Shown one piece after another: positions 20,642 to 22,492 of a DNA stretch of 22,492 nt. Under the pieces are notes generated by a model, which saw only the letters and a program-made list of their open reading frames with translations, did not search any database and was not told the DNA's origin. The DNA comes from a virus. Made by a program: the position numbers and the translations under genes. The stretch is from positions 1-22,492 of IMG/VR virus record IMGVR_UViG_3300043395_001504, one strand, 5' to 3'. Position 1 is the first letter of the stretch. Each line of letters opens with the position of its first letter.

Positions 20642-21607
20642 TTACGACGCGTTCAAGTCAGCAGCAATGCCGTGCGCGGCTTCCTGGCGAACCATCAGGC
20701 CATATTCGCAAAGCATCATGCGCTTTTCCGCATCACCCGTTTTCGCCAGGTCCATCGTCTGGATCGGGCGAAGGATGGCAGTGGCCGCATATTCCGGGTC
20801 AAGCACGAACGCATCACGCTCACGCTGGAAGCGGTTGGGAACCACAGACACTGCGCCAAAGTCAGACACATAAACGTCAGCAGCGCCGATAATCACAGTC
20901 GGGCGAGGGGTCGCCTGATTGTAACGGATTTCGGCAATGCCAGCGAAACCAGAAACCGCCTGCTTGTTGAACGGGCCAACCATCAGGATTTTCGGCGTAC
21001 CGCCCTGCGTCCACACCTTGGAAATAACATCCTTCAGGATGGTTTCCGTGAAAGTGCGCTGCGTGCCATCAACACGGGTGGCGTTCACAACACCGTTAGA
21101 AACGGTGGGGTCAGAACCGCCCGAACCCTTGTTGGTATTGGTGCGCAGGAACGCGGGAAGGCCCGCAGTCTGGCGCGCCGTGGTGTTGTTACCGGCATTC
21201 GCGGCCTTGGACGCCAGAAGAATGGCCTCCATATCGCGCTTCAGCTCGGCACCGTTCTTCGCCATCTGATAGGCGAGTTCCGAACGGCGGCCAGCCTTGT
21301 CCACACTCTCCAGGGTACCGGAGATCACAACCGTCTTACGGCTGATCTGCGTGTAGTTACCCAGGCGGGTTGTGGCGGTAACGGCATCGAAGGACGAAAT
21401 GTCATCACCTTCAAGCGCCGCATTGGTGGTGGAAGCCGCCGCCAGGCTATCGGTCTGCCATTCAAAAAACGTGTTCTTCACGTTCACGCGGGCAGTGTTA
21501 GACTGGAACGGGGTTTCTTCCGGCGAGATGTTATAGATCACATTCGCCAGGTCTTCACGGATGCCCTTGGCATCATACCGCGTGAAGGTATTGGTAACGA
21601 TAGTCAT
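20642..21607 (-). CDS. Major capsid protein, SU10 type
   Basis: The 321-residue protein builds the icosahedral shell (HK97 fold). It starts MTIVTNTFTRYDAKGIREDL, then ANVIYNISPEETPFQSNTAR, the N-terminal pattern of the SU10-like major head protein family. FFEWQTDSLAAASTTNAALE (47-66), EGDDISS and TRLGNYTQISRKTVVISGT follow in family order, and the length fits. The ATG at 21607 follows GAAAGGAAA; an in-frame start at 21691 would overlap the scaffold gene. It lies 13 bases downstream of the scaffold stop, the expected arrangement. No N-terminal protease propeptide is evident. Confidence 0.9.
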   Translation of the reverse strand: MTIVTNTFTRYDAKGIREDLANVIYNISPEETPFQSNTARVNVKNTFFEWQTDSLAAASTTNAALEGDDISSFDAVTATTRLGNYTQISRKTVVISGTLESVDKAGRRSELAYQMAKNGAELKRDMEAILLASKAANAGNNTTARQTAGLPAFLRTNTNKGSGGSDPTVSNGVVNATRVDGTQRTFTETILKDVISKVWTQGGTPKILMVGPFNKQAVSGFAGIAEIRYNQATPRPTVIIGAADVYVSDFGAVSVVPNRFQRERDAFVLDPEYAATAILRPIQTMDLAKTGDAEKRMMLCEYGLMVRQEAAHGIAADLNAS

Positions 21608-21620
21608 AGCCGATTTCCTT

Positions 21621-22492
21621 TCAGAGCATTGCCGCCAAAACGCTGGCGGCGTCGTTGACAGTCCCGGTCTTAGCGAGACGCTGCTTTGCACGGGTTACAT
21701 CTGTCACACTCTTACTACCGGGTGCCACCGCAGCGGAGCCAGGTTTAACCGGCCTTGTCGCTACTGGTTGCGGCTTTACTGCGGCTTGAGCCTTACGCTG
21801 GCCCAAATCATAAAGCATGGCCTTCCGCAAAATTGAAACGTGTTCCGCCTTGTGCAGAGAGTTGACTTCAACTTCATTCAACCCTTGGTCCACAAGCCAG
21901 TTACGCAACTGCTTCTTGCCTTCAGCCGCCACCTTTTCATCCTTCCACTCAGGAATGATTTCAGGCAACCGCTGCGCTTCGTTAATCAGTATAGCCTTCA
22001 TCTGCTCGGCAGTTTGCTGTTCAAGCGCCTGTCCGACACGCTGTTGTTCGGCTTGGATAGCCGCCAACTTAGCTTGCCGATCTTCCTGCGCTTTACGCCA
22101 CTGGCGCTCTAACTTGGTCGCATGAATGGGGTCTTCATCATAAAGACGGTCCCAATCAGGCTGTTGGTCAAGTTGAGTGGTGGCCTGCAACTGCTGCTGG
22201 AGGGCAGTAAGAAGCGTGGCATATTGTGCCCGCTCCTGCCGAATGGCTTCAGCTTCAGACAGAAAAGCCTTGCGCTCTTCCGCTAGTTGCTGCGTCTTTC
22301 GGCTGTAATCCGCCTGCCGTGAATAACCTTTCTGCAATTCATCCAGGGTGACCTCAACCTCTTCGCCATTCACCTTAACCTTTAAGGTGGTTGGCAGTTG
22401 GGGTTCCTGTTCGACTTGCTCCTCTGCTTCTTCACTTTCAGCGGTTTCCTCAACAGATTCATCCGGTTGAACTTCAACCGTTTCCTCTGTCT
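21621..22492 (-). CDS. Capsid scaffolding protein, partial at right edge
   Basis: The reading frame is open to the right edge, so the true N-terminus is missing. The visible part begins with a very acidic stretch (Glu-rich, about 35 residues), then LKVKVNGEEVEVTLDELQKG, YSRQADYSRKTQQLAEERKA, a long Gln/Glu/Arg coiled coil, and a basic, Lys/Ala/Pro C-terminus with VTDVTRAKQRLAKTG. This acidic head, central coil and basic tail is standard for phage scaffolds, which guide capsid assembly and then leave. An in-frame GTG at 22373 is not the start, because the conserved acidic part continues upstream of it. Confidence 0.85.
   Translation of the reverse strand, partial: TEETVEVQPDESVEETAESEEAEEQVEQEPQLPTTLKVKVNGEEVEVTLDELQKGYSRQADYSRKTQQLAEERKAFLSEAEAIRQERAQYATLLTALQQQLQATTQLDQQPDWDRLYDEDPIHATKLERQWRKAQEDRQAKLAAIQAEQQRVGQALEQQTAEQMKAILINEAQRLPEIIPEWKDEKVAAEGKKQLRNWLVDQGLNEVEVNSLHKAEHVSILRKAMLYDLGQRKAQAAVKPQPVATRPVKPGSAAVAPGSKSVTDVTRAKQRLAKTGTVNDAASVLAAML

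Noticed and set aside
20672-21658. A 328-codon plus-strand ORF
   Set aside because: It lies antisense to the major capsid gene; the product is rich in Arg, His and Gly as expected for the complement of a GC-rich gene, and has no recognisable domain.

Overview
This window is about 22.5 kb of a tailed double-stranded DNA phage, read mostly in reverse. The gene set fits a short-tailed (podovirus-like) virus: a scaffold, an SU10-type major capsid protein, an adaptor, a nozzle-like tail protein, several short fibre proteins, and large Ala/Gln/Gly-rich internal virion proteins, one with a lytic transglycosylase domain. No tape-measure, sheath or long-tail tube genes are seen. The host is not stated in the sequence. 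The 3TM (GTA-type) holin, the GH108 muramidase, the moderately high GC and the style of the small proteins suggest an alphaproteobacterium, but that is inference. No integrase, transposase, tRNA or CRISPR array is visible. Terminase, portal and DNA polymerase genes are absent and presumably lie outside the window.

Left arm (1-2618, minus strand): a replication and recombination block. In transcription order it runs: HTH protein, a possible 53-codon ORF, RusA-like resolvase, PD-(D/E)XK nuclease, a candidate ssDNA-binding protein, a 26-codon ORF, and the first 49 codons of a primase-polymerase that runs off the left edge. Three hairpins punctuate it. One of them appears to bury the ribosome binding site of rusA.

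Divergent control region (about 2619-2731): two TTGAC boxes face away from each other inside an inverted repeat. One would serve the minus-strand replication block and the other a plus-strand cassette.

Plus-strand cassette (2732-4759): eight small genes, tightly packed and often overlapping. They encode a 37-residue membrane peptide, short helical proteins, an HTH protein, an HTH plus zinc-ribbon protein, and a pair of ORFs overlapping by 209 nt in different frames. This is the least explained part of the window and looks like an early or accessory region.

Late operon (4839-22492, minus strand): nearly 18 kb on one strand with 4-8 nt overlaps or gaps of a few bases between most genes. From right to left it runs: scaffold (cut by the right edge), major capsid protein, a small conserved protein, a glycosyltransferase-like protein, adaptor, fibre and repeat proteins, a short holin-like membrane protein, nozzle-like protein, GNAT-like protein, internal virion proteins including the transglycosylase, an HTH-metallophosphoesterase, 3TM holin, GH108 endolysin and a DUF6496-like basic peptide. 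It ends at an intrinsic terminator (4765-4785), where the convergent plus-strand cassette also ends. Expected order of action is capsid assembly, tail and injection apparatus, then lysis.
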